DNA of 64,000 nucleotides from CAYMPH01 sp964529415 (GTDB lineage: Bacteria > Spirochaetota > UBA4802 > UBA5550). The position numbers were made by a program, and so were the translations under genes. The notes beneath the pieces were generated by a model. The model had not been told where the DNA came from. It did no database searches and saw nothing but the letters and a program-made list of their open reading frames with translations. Of this stretch, positions 25,450 through 34,264 are shown piece after piece (positions within the stretch are counted from its first letter, which is position 1; every line of letters starts with the position of its first letter). Location: assembly GCA_964529415.1 (NCBI GenBank), contig CAZGWD010000016.1, forward strand, positions 24,722 through 88,721, in the 5' to 3' direction.

Positions 25450-26334
25450 ATGAAAGCTGTAACTGATATAAAAATTCCAGGCGCAAAAAAAATCTATACC
25501 GGAAAAGTAAGGGATCTTTACAAGGTAGATTCCGAAAATATGCTTATAGTCTCATCCGACAGGGTCTCAGCTTTTGATCATGTATTTCCTGAAGGCATTC
25601 CTGGAAAAGGCATAATTTTAAACGGAATATCAAACCTCTGGTTTAAAAATATCAAGTCCATAAAAAATCATATAGTTGAGTCAAATTTCAACAACTTTCC
25701 CAAGCCCTTTTGTGATTTCCCTGAACTTTTAAAAGACCGTTCAGTTATAGTAAAGAAAACCAAGCGAATAGATTTTGAATGCGTTGCAAGGGGTTATATT
25801 ATCGGAAGCGGTTGGAAAGATTATCAGGAAACAGGAACAGTTTGCGGAATCAAGCTTCCAGCTGGTCTTAAAATGGCAGAAAAACTTGCGGATCCATTAT
25901 TCACTCCTGCAACAAAAGAAGACAGCGGTCACGACATGAATGTGCCTGTTGAGATTTTACGTAAAAAACTCGGCAATGAAACAGCCGAGCATATTGGAGA
26001 AATTACTCTGAGAATATATGAGTACGCAAGAGACATTCTTGATAAAGCAGGAATTATTCTTGCAGATACAAAATTTGAATTCGGCATTGCAGATAATGAA
26101 ATTATTCTTATAGATGAAGTTCTGACTCCGGACAGTTCAAGATTCTGGGATAAAGAACTTTATAAGCCCGGACAATCGCCAACGAGTTTTGACAAACAGT
26201 TTATACGAGATTATCTCGACACTACAACCTGGGATAAGAATTCTCCGCCTCCTCCATTACCGGAAGAAATTGTCACAAAAACACTCAGCAAGTATCAGGA
26301 AATTTACAGACGCCTTGAAACAGTATTAAAATAG
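25450..26334 (+). CDS. purC: Phosphoribosylaminoimidazole-succinocarboxamide synthase
   Basis: 294 aa, the longer eukaryotic/actinobacterial-like PurC size. Motifs: KKIYTGKVRDLYKVD, LIVSSDRVSAFDHVFPEGIPGKG, ARGYIIGSGWKDYQETG, the EDSGHDMNVP region, and ILIDEVLTPDSSRFWDKE. It condenses CAIR with aspartate using ATP in purine synthesis. GAGG lies upstream of the ATG, 12 nt after gatB, so the two are probably one transcript; no other pur gene is adjacent. Confidence 0.96.
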   Translation: MKAVTDIKIPGAKKIYTGKVRDLYKVDSENMLIVSSDRVSAFDHVFPEGIPGKGIILNGISNLWFKNIKSIKNHIVESNFNNFPKPFCDFPELLKDRSVIVKKTKRIDFECVARGYIIGSGWKDYQETGTVCGIKLPAGLKMAEKLADPLFTPATKEDSGHDMNVPVEILRKKLGNETAEHIGEITLRIYEYARDILDKAGIILADTKFEFGIADNEIILIDEVLTPDSSRFWDKELYKPGQSPTSFDKQFIRDYLDTTTWDKNSPPPPLPEEIVTKTLSKYQEIYRRLETVLK

Positions 26335-26401
26335 CTTTAAGTTTTGCCCTGTTTTTCCCGATAATAAATAAAACCTCAATTTTTCAAACCTGGAGATAGA
26401 T

Positions 26402-26836
26402 ATGTCGTTACCTGAAAAAAATCCATACGATCAGTACAGACAGACAAAAGTTAATACAGCAAATCAGGGCAAGCTTATAGTAATGCTTTATGACGGTGCT
26501 ATAAAATTCCTGAATATTGCCCTTGAAAACATGGATCCCAAAACTTATGATATAGTAAATAATAATATTATCAAAGCACAGGATATTGTAACCGAACTTC
26601 TTCTTTCCTTAAATACACAGGAAGGCGGTGAAATTTCCAGAAATCTTTTTAATCTTTATGTATATTTTAAAAAAAGACTGATTGAAGCAAATATTAAAAA
26701 AGACAAAGAAATAATTGAACATACAATTAAACTTCTTAAAGAGTTAAGAGATGCCTGGGATAAAATTTCATCTACTGAGACAAAAAATGATAAAGTTAAT
26801 CCAACGTCAAAAGGCAGTTACAGTTTTGAGGGATGA
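26402..26836 (+). CDS. fliS: Flagellar export chaperone FliS
   Basis: 144 aa. The FliS signature is plain: NPYDQYRQTKVNTANQGKL followed by IVMLYDGAIKFLNIALENM, and a helical remainder (LLLSLNTQEGGEISRNLF, LYVYFKKRLIEANIKKD). FliS binds the C-terminus of flagellin in the cytosol and holds it for export. GGAGATAGAT precedes the ATG. The helical gene that follows overlaps its end. Confidence 0.92.
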   Translation: MSLPEKNPYDQYRQTKVNTANQGKLIVMLYDGAIKFLNIALENMDPKTYDIVNNNIIKAQDIVTELLLSLNTQEGGEISRNLFNLYVYFKKRLIEANIKKDKEIIEHTIKLLKELRDAWDKISSTETKNDKVNPTSKGSYSFEG

Positions 26837-27272
26837 CCTCATTGAATATTATAAAAAACTCAAAGAACAGTTAAAAATAAAATATTCACTTATTGACAGC
26901 CTTTATGCCGGAGAATTTGAAAAAATAAATCTTATAAAAACCGGAGCATTCCAGGAAGCGGAGGATGTTTTCACTGATGACGCTGAAATTCTTTCAAAAA
27001 TTTATTCTGCAGATTTTGAAATAACATCAATAATAGACGATATCTGCAGAACAAGAGGAATAGATAAAATAAAATTTTTAAAGCTTTTTAAAACTGAATC
27101 CCACCCCGTTATAACTGAAGCTTACGAAATTGAAAAAAACATCTCAAACAAACTCGGAAAACTTCTTAATGAAAAAGATAATTTTATTCTGAACCTCGGC
27201 AAGGAAATGAATGATGTAAAACAAACCATTAAAACGCTGTCGGATATATCAAGAATAAAGAAAAATATCTGA
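26787..27272 (+). CDS. Small helical protein downstream of fliS (FlgN/FliT-like position)
   Basis: About 149-161 aa, almost all helical and rich in Lys/Glu/Ile (DLIEYYKKLKEQLKIKY, LINEKDNFILNLGKE-type heptads). I do not recognise a family from motifs. A small coiled-coil gene overlapping fliS is where FliT- or FlgN-type chaperones often lie, so a flagellar chaperone is a reasonable guess. The start is unsettled: ATG 26787, ATG 26751 (which would overlap fliS by 86 nt) or TTG 26826 (AAGG 11 nt upstream). Confidence 0.6.
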   Translation: MIKLIQRQKAVTVLRDDLIEYYKKLKEQLKIKYSLIDSLYAGEFEKINLIKTGAFQEAEDVFTDDAEILSKIYSADFEITSIIDDICRTRGIDKIKFLKLFKTESHPVITEAYEIEKNISNKLGKLLNEKDNFILNLGKEMNDVKQTIKTLSDISRIKKNI

Positions 27273-27273
27273 A

Positions 27274-28179
27274 TTAAATGTCTACCATGCTTTTCTTCTT
27301 TAAAATCTCTTCTCTTTTTATCTGCATTTCTTTAAATTCGAATTTGTATTTTTTTAATCTATAATATTTGTTAAACTCTGTCCTGTAATGCTTTGATTCA
27401 AAATATCCCCTCATTCTTGCTGACACGGGAAATATCTGCTCTGACGGATCATAAACCTGCGGAGCATTTTTATATTTATCTATTATTGTCCCGGTTATCA
27501 TACCCCAGGAAATATCAGATAAACTGTAATCTCTCAGATCGCGTAAAATAGACCTGAATATTGCTTCATGTACAGGATCAAAAAACTGAAAATTTTTTGA
27601 ATACATGACTGCTCCGTGCATGTGATCCGGAATATCCAGAAAACCGTCCCGTATTACTTCATGAGCGACAATTTTCATCATATCAAAACAGAATTTTAAT
27701 ATTCCAAGCCCGGGCTTCTTCTGGCCGGGCAGCTGTGGTTTACCATCTGTAAATAGTTCATTCTTTGGATTCTGGGCTGAAAGCCATTCAATAACAATCA
27801 TGTCATAGGGAATAATTGTCATATTATCTTTAAAAAATTTTTTATCAGGTATAAATTTCGTTTCAGATAATCTTAAATCAAAAAGAATATTATTCGGCTT
27901 TTTATCGCCTGTATAAAGCTTTAAATACTGAACCCTGGCATCATCCACATCAATTACAAGTGAAAAGTCATGAAAGCCGAGACCTTCAAGATGAGGGAGA
28001 ATTCCGACTTCTTCAAAAATTTCCATTAGATCTGATACAGTAAATCTGTTTAAAAATATTTTTCCTGAAGTTGAAGAATTTCTCTGCGAGAAAGCTCCGT
28101 CAAGGTCAAACGAAATTTCCTTGCCGATTTTAACAGGCTCAAAATATTTAAAAAATCTGTCCTTAAAAACAAATTTCAT
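27274..28179 (-). CDS. Protein of unknown function (spirochaete-type), partner of the next gene
   Basis: 301 aa, soluble, no signal peptide or transmembrane segment. Mixed alpha/beta with notable stretches LEGLGFHDFSLVIDVDDARVQ, YDMIVIEWLSAQNP, FDMMKIVAHEVIRDGFLDIPDHMHG and RDLRDYSLSDISWGM; the C-terminus is a basic helix (KKYKFEFKEMQIKREEILKKK). The Asp-rich VIDVDDARV and HEVIRDGF-x4-DHMHGA stretches could be an active or metal site, but I cannot name a family. It starts 4 nt after the upstream gene, so the two are surely cotranscribed. Confidence 0.65.
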   Translation of the reverse strand: MKFVFKDRFFKYFEPVKIGKEISFDLDGAFSQRNSSTSGKIFLNRFTVSDLMEIFEEVGILPHLEGLGFHDFSLVIDVDDARVQYLKLYTGDKKPNNILFDLRLSETKFIPDKKFFKDNMTIIPYDMIVIEWLSAQNPKNELFTDGKPQLPGQKKPGLGILKFCFDMMKIVAHEVIRDGFLDIPDHMHGAVMYSKNFQFFDPVHEAIFRSILRDLRDYSLSDISWGMITGTIIDKYKNAPQVYDPSEQIFPVSARMRGYFESKHYRTEFNKYYRLKKYKFEFKEMQIKREEILKKKSMVDI

Positions 28180-28183
28180 TCAA

Positions 28184-29038
28184 TTACCATCTATCGCTGT
28201 TGTAAACAAGCTGAACCTGTTTATGAAAATGATCTCTGTTCCTGTGGTCAATTCCAGGCACAACCATCATTCTTACGAATTTATCATAACTTCTTACATT
28301 CATTAAAGCAGTCTTGTAATCACCGTCAATATTCTCTCCTATAATTATCAATCTTGCATTAGATGTTTTATATATATCGAGAAGTTCTTCAGGACTGGTA
28401 ACTGATATTACATCCTCTGTAGGTATAAAATCATTCGAAGGAAGAAATTGATGATCAGGTCTTTGTGAAACAAGAATTGATATGAGGTCTGTATTTTTTC
28501 TGAAACTTTCTACATACCCGCTTTTATTTTCTCGCACGAGATTTACGAAAACAATTATTGGAACTTCACCGTTTCTGAAAGTAATAATTTTATTTTTATC
28601 CATGTCTCTTTTTACAGAATTCCACTTCTTGAAATCAACCGGCTCGCCGTGGCTGAAAAGAATAATTTTTCTGCCTTCTTTTGAATCAAAACCGTAAATA
28701 TCTCCAACTACAGTAATATATCTCTGCCTGCCGGATAATGTATTTACCTGCTGTAGATTTTCAAGAAGGCGATCAACTTCGATAAATGGTTTTCTTGTAT
28801 AAGGTTTTCTGTAAACTGCTGGAAGAGCGTGATTGATATATTCATATAAAATATCATTATAAAAAATTTCTATTTCATTAAATCTATTCTGCTCAATTAT
28901 ATCAAGATGCTCTTCAAGAAGAATATCTCCAGAAAGAAATTTTCTGGTTCGGAGAATTACTCCCTCGAAATATTTAATTTCAACTTCAGAACCGTATTTT
29001 TTAAATATAATCCTCAGATGTTCAATTGATATTTTCAT
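28184..29038 (-). CDS. Protein of unknown function with possible receiver-like C-terminal half
   Basis: 284 aa, soluble. An N-terminal helical part (to about 115) is followed by an alpha/beta part with alternating strands (RYITVVGDIYGF, GRKIILFSHGEP, VPIIVFVNLV, LISILVSQRP, ARLIIIGENIDGDY, FVRMMVVPGIDHRNRD). This order is reminiscent of a response-regulator or Rossmann-type fold but lacks a clear phospho-acceptor Asp motif. No Shine-Dalgarno is seen before the ATG. It is paired with the gene at 27274-28179. Confidence 0.65.
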   Translation of the reverse strand: MKISIEHLRIIFKKYGSEVEIKYFEGVILRTRKFLSGDILLEEHLDIIEQNRFNEIEIFYNDILYEYINHALPAVYRKPYTRKPFIEVDRLLENLQQVNTLSGRQRYITVVGDIYGFDSKEGRKIILFSHGEPVDFKKWNSVKRDMDKNKIITFRNGEVPIIVFVNLVRENKSGYVESFRKNTDLISILVSQRPDHQFLPSNDFIPTEDVISVTSPEELLDIYKTSNARLIIIGENIDGDYKTALMNVRSYDKFVRMMVVPGIDHRNRDHFHKQVQLVYNSDRW

Positions 29039-29157
29039 AATATTTAATTAAATCTAGCCCCTATATTGTTTAATAATTCAAGAAAAATTTATCTTTTTTA
29101 TTGAGGCCGGTTCCAAAAATTACCGTTTTTTCCACCGAGCCTTAGTGCATTTAAGGA

Positions 29158-29204
29158 AAAAACCTATTTTTTTCATCTATAATTTATGATAAATATAGGT
29201 TTTT
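29158..29204 (-). terminator. Stem-loop terminator downstream of prfB
   Basis: On the minus strand AAAAACCTAT (29204-29195) pairs with ATAGGTTTTT (29167-29158), so the 3' arm ends in a U-run, as an intrinsic terminator would. It lies 11 nt after the prfB stop. The AT-rich arms can extend into a longer imperfect stem. Confidence 0.55.
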
Positions 29205-29214
29205 AGCACTGCCC

Positions 29215-30333
29215 TTAAGATTTCCCCAGGCGGATTGATTTTAAATATGAATAAATAAATCTGTCAATATCACCATCAAAAACAAAATCAATACTGGCTG
29301 TTTCTTCGCCAGTTCTGTGATCTTTTACCATGGTATAAGGCTGAAAAACATATGATCTGATCTGATTTCCCCAGGAAATATCTTTCTTTTCAGCCTGTTT
29401 TTCCAGTTTTGCAGCATCCATTTCTTTCTTTTTGAAATCATACAAACGTGATTTAAGAACTTTCATTGCTGTGGCTTTATTCTTATGCTGTGACCGTTCA
29501 TTCTGGCATTGAACTACAATATTCGTCGGTATGTGTGTTATTCTTATTGCGGAATCAGTTTTATTTACATGCTGTCCGCCTGCTCCGGATGCTCTGTATG
29601 TATCTATTCTCAGATCGTTTTCATTAATTTCAACATCAACTTCCTCTGACACTTCAGGAAGAACTTCAACTGAGGCAAAAGATGTGTGGCGTCTTTTATT
29701 TGAATCAAATGGGGAAATTCTAACAAGCCTGTGTACACCCTGCTCTCCTTTTAATAAGCCGTAGGAAAAATCCCCTTTAACAAGAATAGTTGCGCTTTTA
29801 ATTCCAGCTTCATCACCGGAAGAATAGTCTATGATTTCAACATCAAATCCTTTTTTTTCGGACCATCTTGTGAGCATTCTAAAAAGCATGCTTGCCCAGT
29901 CCTGGGATTCTGTTCCTCCTGCTCCTGCGTGAATTGTAACGAAAGCGTTATTTTCGTCATCCTCTCCTGAAAGAAGTTCAATTGTTTCAAGATCATCGAA
30001 TGTTTTAATAAATTTCGGTATATTCCGGTAAATTTCATCAAGCATTCCAAAATCTTTTTCCTGCATTGAAAGATCAAACAGCTCGATTGATTCTTCTATC
30101 TGATGAATCAGATTATCAAATGGTAAAATTTTTTTCTTCAGTCTGCTGATTTCTCTGTTTACAAAAGTATATTTTTCTTTATCCTGCCAGAGATTTGAGT
30201 TCATGTTTTCCTCCTCAAATTTCTGCAGCTGGTCTTTCATTGAATCGATTCCTATTGAATTTGATAATTCCCTTGCTTTTATAACTATTGAATCAAGGTC
30301 TCTTCTATATTCTTTGTAATCCCTCTCGTCCAA
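29215..30333 (-). CDS. prfB: Peptide chain release factor 2 (no programmed frameshift)
   Basis: 372 aa from a TTG at 30333 with AGGAG 7 nt upstream. Stop-codon recognition motif SPF (res. 207-209) identifies RF2 over RF1, and GGQ (252-254) is the peptidyl-hydrolysis loop; HAGAGGTES and SNKRRHTSFASVEV fit the family. It ends translation at UGA and UAA. In many bacteria the gene carries an in-frame UGA near codon 25 that needs a +1 shift; here the frame runs through that region without a stop, so this autoregulation is absent. Confidence 0.95.
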   Translation of the reverse strand: MDERDYKEYRRDLDSIVIKARELSNSIGIDSMKDQLQKFEEENMNSNLWQDKEKYTFVNREISRLKKKILPFDNLIHQIEESIELFDLSMQEKDFGMLDEIYRNIPKFIKTFDDLETIELLSGEDDENNAFVTIHAGAGGTESQDWASMLFRMLTRWSEKKGFDVEIIDYSSGDEAGIKSATILVKGDFSYGLLKGEQGVHRLVRISPFDSNKRRHTSFASVEVLPEVSEEVDVEINENDLRIDTYRASGAGGQHVNKTDSAIRITHIPTNIVVQCQNERSQHKNKATAMKVLKSRLYDFKKKEMDAAKLEKQAEKKDISWGNQIRSYVFQPYTMVKDHRTGEETASIDFVFDGDIDRFIYSYLKSIRLGKS

Positions 30334-30397
30334 ATACTCTTCTCCTTTAATAAATATCGTCTTCTTTATTATTAAAAATAAAAATGATTAAAGAACA

Positions 30398-30465
30398 GGG
30401 GATAAGGAAATCTTAAGAGATATGGAGATAAATATTTAAAAAATCTCCTCCTCTCTTATATCCCC
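30398..30465. repeat. Imperfect inverted repeat in the prfB upstream gap
   Basis: GGGGATA (30398-30404) and TATCCCC (30459-30465) bracket purine-rich AAGAGATATGGAGAT and pyrimidine-rich ATCTCCTCCTCTCTTA arms. It could be a terminator for the SplB-like gene region or a decayed repeat. Nothing else was recognised in 30334-30572. Confidence 0.35.
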
Positions 30466-30572
30466 ATATATCCTGATTGCTTTATCTCTTCTATATATTT
30501 CCTCTGTTGGTCTGAATCTCTGTGCATTTTTTTTAATATCTAAAATTTAAAAATACCAGTCAAGAAGATTAC

Positions 30573-31685
30573 TCAATGGTTTATCAAAAACTGATTTCTC
30601 ATATGACCGGAAATTGCTTCTTCCAGCTCTTCAGGTGTAGAATAGTTTAAATTGAATGAATCATACCATACATCAGGGGTTTCCATGCAAAGATATATAA
30701 AGGCATTATGATTATATGCATCTATTTTTTCTTTTAATTTTCTGTAGGTTTCCACTCTAATTTTTTTCAGATATCTCAGCTTCCCGTCAATTCCAGGGAA
30801 CATTTCAGCCGTAGATAATTTTTCCTCAGGAAATTTTTTTTGAATAATATCCTTCATTACAGGAACATGCCTGAAGCAGCCCATTGAAATCCACACTATT
30901 TTTTTTATATCTACAGATGTCATTAAACGGTCTATTGTATTAAGATAATCATCAATATAATTATCCGATGTTATGATCGGATCAAAATGAAAAGCTATTT
31001 TGTATCCTGCATCAGCGCTTTTTTTTGCAGCATTTATCCTGTCATCCAGGCAAGCAGTGCCGTTTTCATATAAAGCAATATTTCTTTCAGTGTTGATGCT
31101 CCAGGCTATAACTGCATTACCTTTTTTTTCAATATCAAGCAGGTGAGAGATGTTGTCTGATTTGGTTTTAAGCTCAAGCATTATATTTTCATACTCTGAG
31201 GCTTTTTCTATTAGTAATTTTCCTATTCCTGTAATTTCATCAAACATGAGTGAATCTGTAAATTCTCCTGTACCAACTCTGTATATTTTTTCTTTATCCT
31301 GAAACAGATGATTCATTTCCAGAATAATATTTTCAGCAAATAAAAACTGTGTAATTCCGAATGAATTTTTATAAAAATTTAAAAAGCAGTAAACACAGTC
31401 GAATAAACAGTCAAAACATGTATTGAGAAGATAATAATTGCAGCAGACCATTTCAGGAGATCCAGGACATTTTTGAAATATTCTTCCCTTAAATTTTTTC
31501 AGGATCAGCACTTCTTTGGATAAAAATCCAGAACTTTTCAGATTATCAATGAGTTTTTCAAGCTCGGGTTCATCTGAAAATGGTATTTTTTCAGCAGAAT
31601 CTATAGATAAAAAGCTCTCTGCTATCCTGTCATTCTGATATGAAGCATCAAATAAAACAGCTTTTATGTTTTTTACACTTTTCAT
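30573..31685 (-). CDS. Spore photoproduct lyase (SplB)-like radical SAM protein
   Basis: 370 aa. Radical SAM cluster motif Cys93-x3-Cys97-x2-Cys100 (CLFDCVYC), preceded by Cys81-Cys82 and Cys90, and followed by aromatic FLNFY as in the SPL family (C-x3-C-x2-C-YL). Further family-like parts are YRVGTGEFTDSLMFDEITG, IMLELKTKSDN, VIAWSINTE and YKIAFHFDPII. SplB repairs the 5-thyminyl-dihydrothymine lesion in spore DNA; homologues in non-sporulating bacteria are of unknown use, probably DNA photolesion repair. It is divergent from the permease gene at 31758. Confidence 0.82.
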   Translation of the reverse strand: MKSVKNIKAVLFDASYQNDRIAESFLSIDSAEKIPFSDEPELEKLIDNLKSSGFLSKEVLILKKFKGRIFQKCPGSPEMVCCNYYLLNTCFDCLFDCVYCFLNFYKNSFGITQFLFAENIILEMNHLFQDKEKIYRVGTGEFTDSLMFDEITGIGKLLIEKASEYENIMLELKTKSDNISHLLDIEKKGNAVIAWSINTERNIALYENGTACLDDRINAAKKSADAGYKIAFHFDPIITSDNYIDDYLNTIDRLMTSVDIKKIVWISMGCFRHVPVMKDIIQKKFPEEKLSTAEMFPGIDGKLRYLKKIRVETYRKLKEKIDAYNHNAFIYLCMETPDVWYDSFNLNYSTPEELEEAISGHMRNQFLINH

Positions 31686-31720
31686 ATAAATATTATTATC
31701 TTTTTATATTCAAATTCTGC

Positions 31721-31748
31721 TTGACCATAATTATTGCAAGCATATTAA
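31721..31748 (+). promoter_or_regulatory. possible promoter of the FtsX-like permease gene
   Basis: TTGACC (31721-31726), 16-nt spacer, TATTAA (31743-31748), then 9 nt to the ATG at 31758 with no Shine-Dalgarno. The mRNA leader would be at most a few nucleotides. Confidence 0.35.
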
Positions 31749-31757
31749 AATAGCTAT

Positions 31758-32936
31758 ATGGATATAAAAAATTCTTTTGTAACAGCAAGCAGAGCTCTTG
31801 CCAGAAATAAGATGAGATCATCACTCACGAGCATCGGCATCATAATAGGTGTTTCCTCTGTAATTATTATGATAGGAATAGGCAACAGCGCCCAGATCGT
31901 AATCAGGGAAAGAATAATCAGTTTCGGTACTAACTCAATGAGACTTTATTCCGAGCGAAAACCAATTACCCAAACCGACCTTGACAATATGAAAAAAAGC
32001 TTTCAGCAGATAAAATATATCACACCTGTTACTATTTTCAATCCCCAGATAAAATTCAGAAATATCAGCGGGAAAACACTGCTTTTAGGCGTTAATAATG
32101 AATATTTTAAAATTATGAACAGAACAGTTAAAATGGGGAGGTTCTTTACTGAAGATGAAATGTCCATGTCTTCTAAAGTTGTTATAATAGGAAGTAAAAT
32201 AAAACTTAATCTATTCGGCCAGCTTGATCCTCTTGATGATCAGATTGTAATGAACGGCATACCTTTAAAAGTTATTGGGGTTCTCGATGAAGCAGGACAG
32301 GCATTTTCCGGATTTGATTTTGACGATATGATTTTAATTCCATTTACAACAGTAAATACAAGACTTTGGAATAGAAACGATTTCAATGAAATATATGTAG
32401 CTGCTCAAAATGAGCAGATGGTGGATGAAACAAGTGAAATACTCAGAAAATACTTCAGGCAAAAACATAATCTATTAGATTCCCATCCGGACGATTTTGA
32501 AATAATAAGCAGTAAAGATAAACTAAAAATGGCAACTGATGTATCCAATGCAACAGCCATTCTTCTTGCAGGCATAGCCTCAATATCACTATTTGTCGGC
32601 GGCGTTGGAATCATGAATATTATGCTTGTTTCGGTTACAGAAAGAACCAGGGAAATCGGCATAAGAATGGCGATAGGAGCCAAAAAACGTGATATAATGC
32701 TTCAGTTTTTAATTGAAGCTGTTACCCTCAGTGTATCAGGCGGATTGATAGGCATTATTTTCGGGATTTCAGTTTATTATACAGCTATAACAGTACTTAA
32801 ATGGCCGTTTCTATTTTCTCTATCATCAATTTTAATTTCTGTTATTTTTGCTGCTGCAGTTGGAATATTTTTCGGCTACTATCCATCGAAAAAAGCATCC
32901 CAGCTGAAGCCGATTGATGCTCTCAAATATGAATAA
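31758..32936 (+). CDS. ABC transporter permease, MacB/FtsX family
   Basis: 392 aa. N-terminal transmembrane helix within ALARNKMRSSLTSIGIIIGVSSVIIMIGIG, a large periplasmic MacB core domain (about 45-260), then three helices at about 275-300, 325-350 and 360-380 with GVGIMNIMLVSVTERTREIG and GIRMAIGAKKRDIMLQFL, the FtsX coupling region. MacB-type proteins are mechanotransmitters that export lipoproteins, peptides or drugs with an ATPase and an outer-membrane partner. Neither an ATPase nor a membrane-fusion gene is adjacent. Confidence 0.9.
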   Translation: MDIKNSFVTASRALARNKMRSSLTSIGIIIGVSSVIIMIGIGNSAQIVIRERIISFGTNSMRLYSERKPITQTDLDNMKKSFQQIKYITPVTIFNPQIKFRNISGKTLLLGVNNEYFKIMNRTVKMGRFFTEDEMSMSSKVVIIGSKIKLNLFGQLDPLDDQIVMNGIPLKVIGVLDEAGQAFSGFDFDDMILIPFTTVNTRLWNRNDFNEIYVAAQNEQMVDETSEILRKYFRQKHNLLDSHPDDFEIISSKDKLKMATDVSNATAILLAGIASISLFVGGVGIMNIMLVSVTERTREIGIRMAIGAKKRDIMLQFLIEAVTLSVSGGLIGIIFGISVYYTAITVLKWPFLFSLSSILISVIFAAAVGIFFGYYPSKKASQLKPIDALKYE

Positions 32937-33037
32937 AGATTCATACTCTTAAAATATTTATGTAATTTGCTTGAATTTATGCCGATTTTAATATTAACCT
33001 GTTATACTTTTTTGATTTAATAAGGTTTTGAGGAATA

Positions 33038-34264
33038 ATGAGCGATATTCAATTTAAAGTAGAAAACTATCTTGCTAATTCTTTTATAATAGTTGAAGGA
33101 AAAAAAAATTCCGATAATTTTTATATTATTCTCAAAGGAAAAGTAAAGGTTTCAAAAGAAAATCCTGCTGTAACAGAAGATCCATATACTATAATGGGCC
33201 CTGGAGATTTTTTCGGCGTTGTTTCATGCATGAGCGGCCATACAAGAATTGAAACTGCTATAGCGCTTGAAAATGTTTCACTGATATCCGTTGAAAGGGA
33301 AAAATTCGGCCTTCTTATTCAAAAAAATCCTGCAGTTGCAATGAAAATAATAAAATTTTTCAGCAGGCAGCTTCGTGATTTTGATCAGTCAATTACCAAT
33401 CTCACATTCAAAAATGCATCACATGAAGATCCATCGCATCTGTACAATATCGGTGAATATTATATAACAAAAAAACAATACTCTCACGCAGTTTATGCTT
33501 TTCAGAAATTTATTAAATACTGCCCGAATGATCCGAATGTCAATAAGGCAATAGAACGCTTGAAATCATTAAAAGCACCGCTTAAGCCTGCAGAGTCTTC
33601 TTCTGCTGACAACATGAATAAAACTTTTAAAGATAACACAATGCTCTTTTGCGAAAATGAACCGGGTGATGAACTTTTTATTATACAATCCGGAAAAGTT
33701 AAAATTACAAAAATTCTCGATCAGGAAATTCTGCTCGCAGTATTGTCTCCTGGAGATATTTTCGGCGAGATGGCTCTTCTCGACAATAAACCAAGAAGCG
33801 CATCAGCAATTTCTTTCGGCGATGTAGCTGTTCTCGGCATAAACAGATCTAATTTTGAAAAGATGGTTCAGGCCCAGCCGCAGTTGGCTACAAAACTTAT
33901 ACAGCTTTTAAGCGAAAGAATATGGACTGCTTACAGACAGCTCGAAAATCTTATGATAAGAGATACAATTGGAAGAATTTACGATACTCTTTTAATTCAG
34001 GTTGAAAAGCAGAAACTTAAAATTGCACCGAAACAGCCTCATAATTTTGAGTTCGGAAGCAAAGAGCTGATAAATATGGTAGGCTTACCACCTGAAAAAG
34101 GCGATGTTTATATGGTTCAGCTTCTTGAGGATAAACACATTCAGCTCGTTGCAGGCAAGATTATTTCAAGCGATCTCTCTGAGCTTGAAAAAACAGTTCA
34201 ATTCTACCGCAAAAAATCAGCGATGGAAAGAAAACGTGAAGCCAGTAAAAATCAACCTCTTTAA
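33038..34264 (+). CDS. Tandem cyclic-nucleotide-binding domain protein with TPR-like centre
   Basis: 408 aa. Two cNMP-binding barrels: residues about 5-120 (FYIILKGKVKVS, GPGDFFGVVSCMSG) and about 205-310 (LFIIQSGKVKITK, SPGDIFGEMALLDNKPRSAS). Between them lies a helical pair with TPR spacing (LYNIGEYYITKKQYSHAVYAF). The second barrel has the phosphate-binding cassette (FGEMALL-x4-RSAS); the first is degenerate. The C-terminal ~90 residues may include a winged-helix (FGSKELINMVGLPPEKGDVYMVQLLEDKHIQ is helix-turn-helix-like), which would make it a CRP-like regulator. GAGGA precedes the ATG. It overlaps the AsmA-like gene by 29 nt. Confidence 0.82.
   Translation: MSDIQFKVENYLANSFIIVEGKKNSDNFYIILKGKVKVSKENPAVTEDPYTIMGPGDFFGVVSCMSGHTRIETAIALENVSLISVEREKFGLLIQKNPAVAMKIIKFFSRQLRDFDQSITNLTFKNASHEDPSHLYNIGEYYITKKQYSHAVYAFQKFIKYCPNDPNVNKAIERLKSLKAPLKPAESSSADNMNKTFKDNTMLFCENEPGDELFIIQSGKVKITKILDQEILLAVLSPGDIFGEMALLDNKPRSASAISFGDVAVLGINRSNFEKMVQAQPQLATKLIQLLSERIWTAYRQLENLMIRDTIGRIYDTLLIQVEKQKLKIAPKQPHNFEFGSKELINMVGLPPEKGDVYMVQLLEDKHIQLVAGKIISSDLSELEKTVQFYRKKSAMERKREASKNQPL

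Noticed and set aside
34104..34235. A longer N-terminus for the AsmA-like protein starting at 34104
   Set aside because: It would overlap the cNMP gene by about 160 nt, and the first 44 residues are out-of-frame translation of that gene; the GTG at 34236 has a ribosome site and leads directly into the signal anchor.
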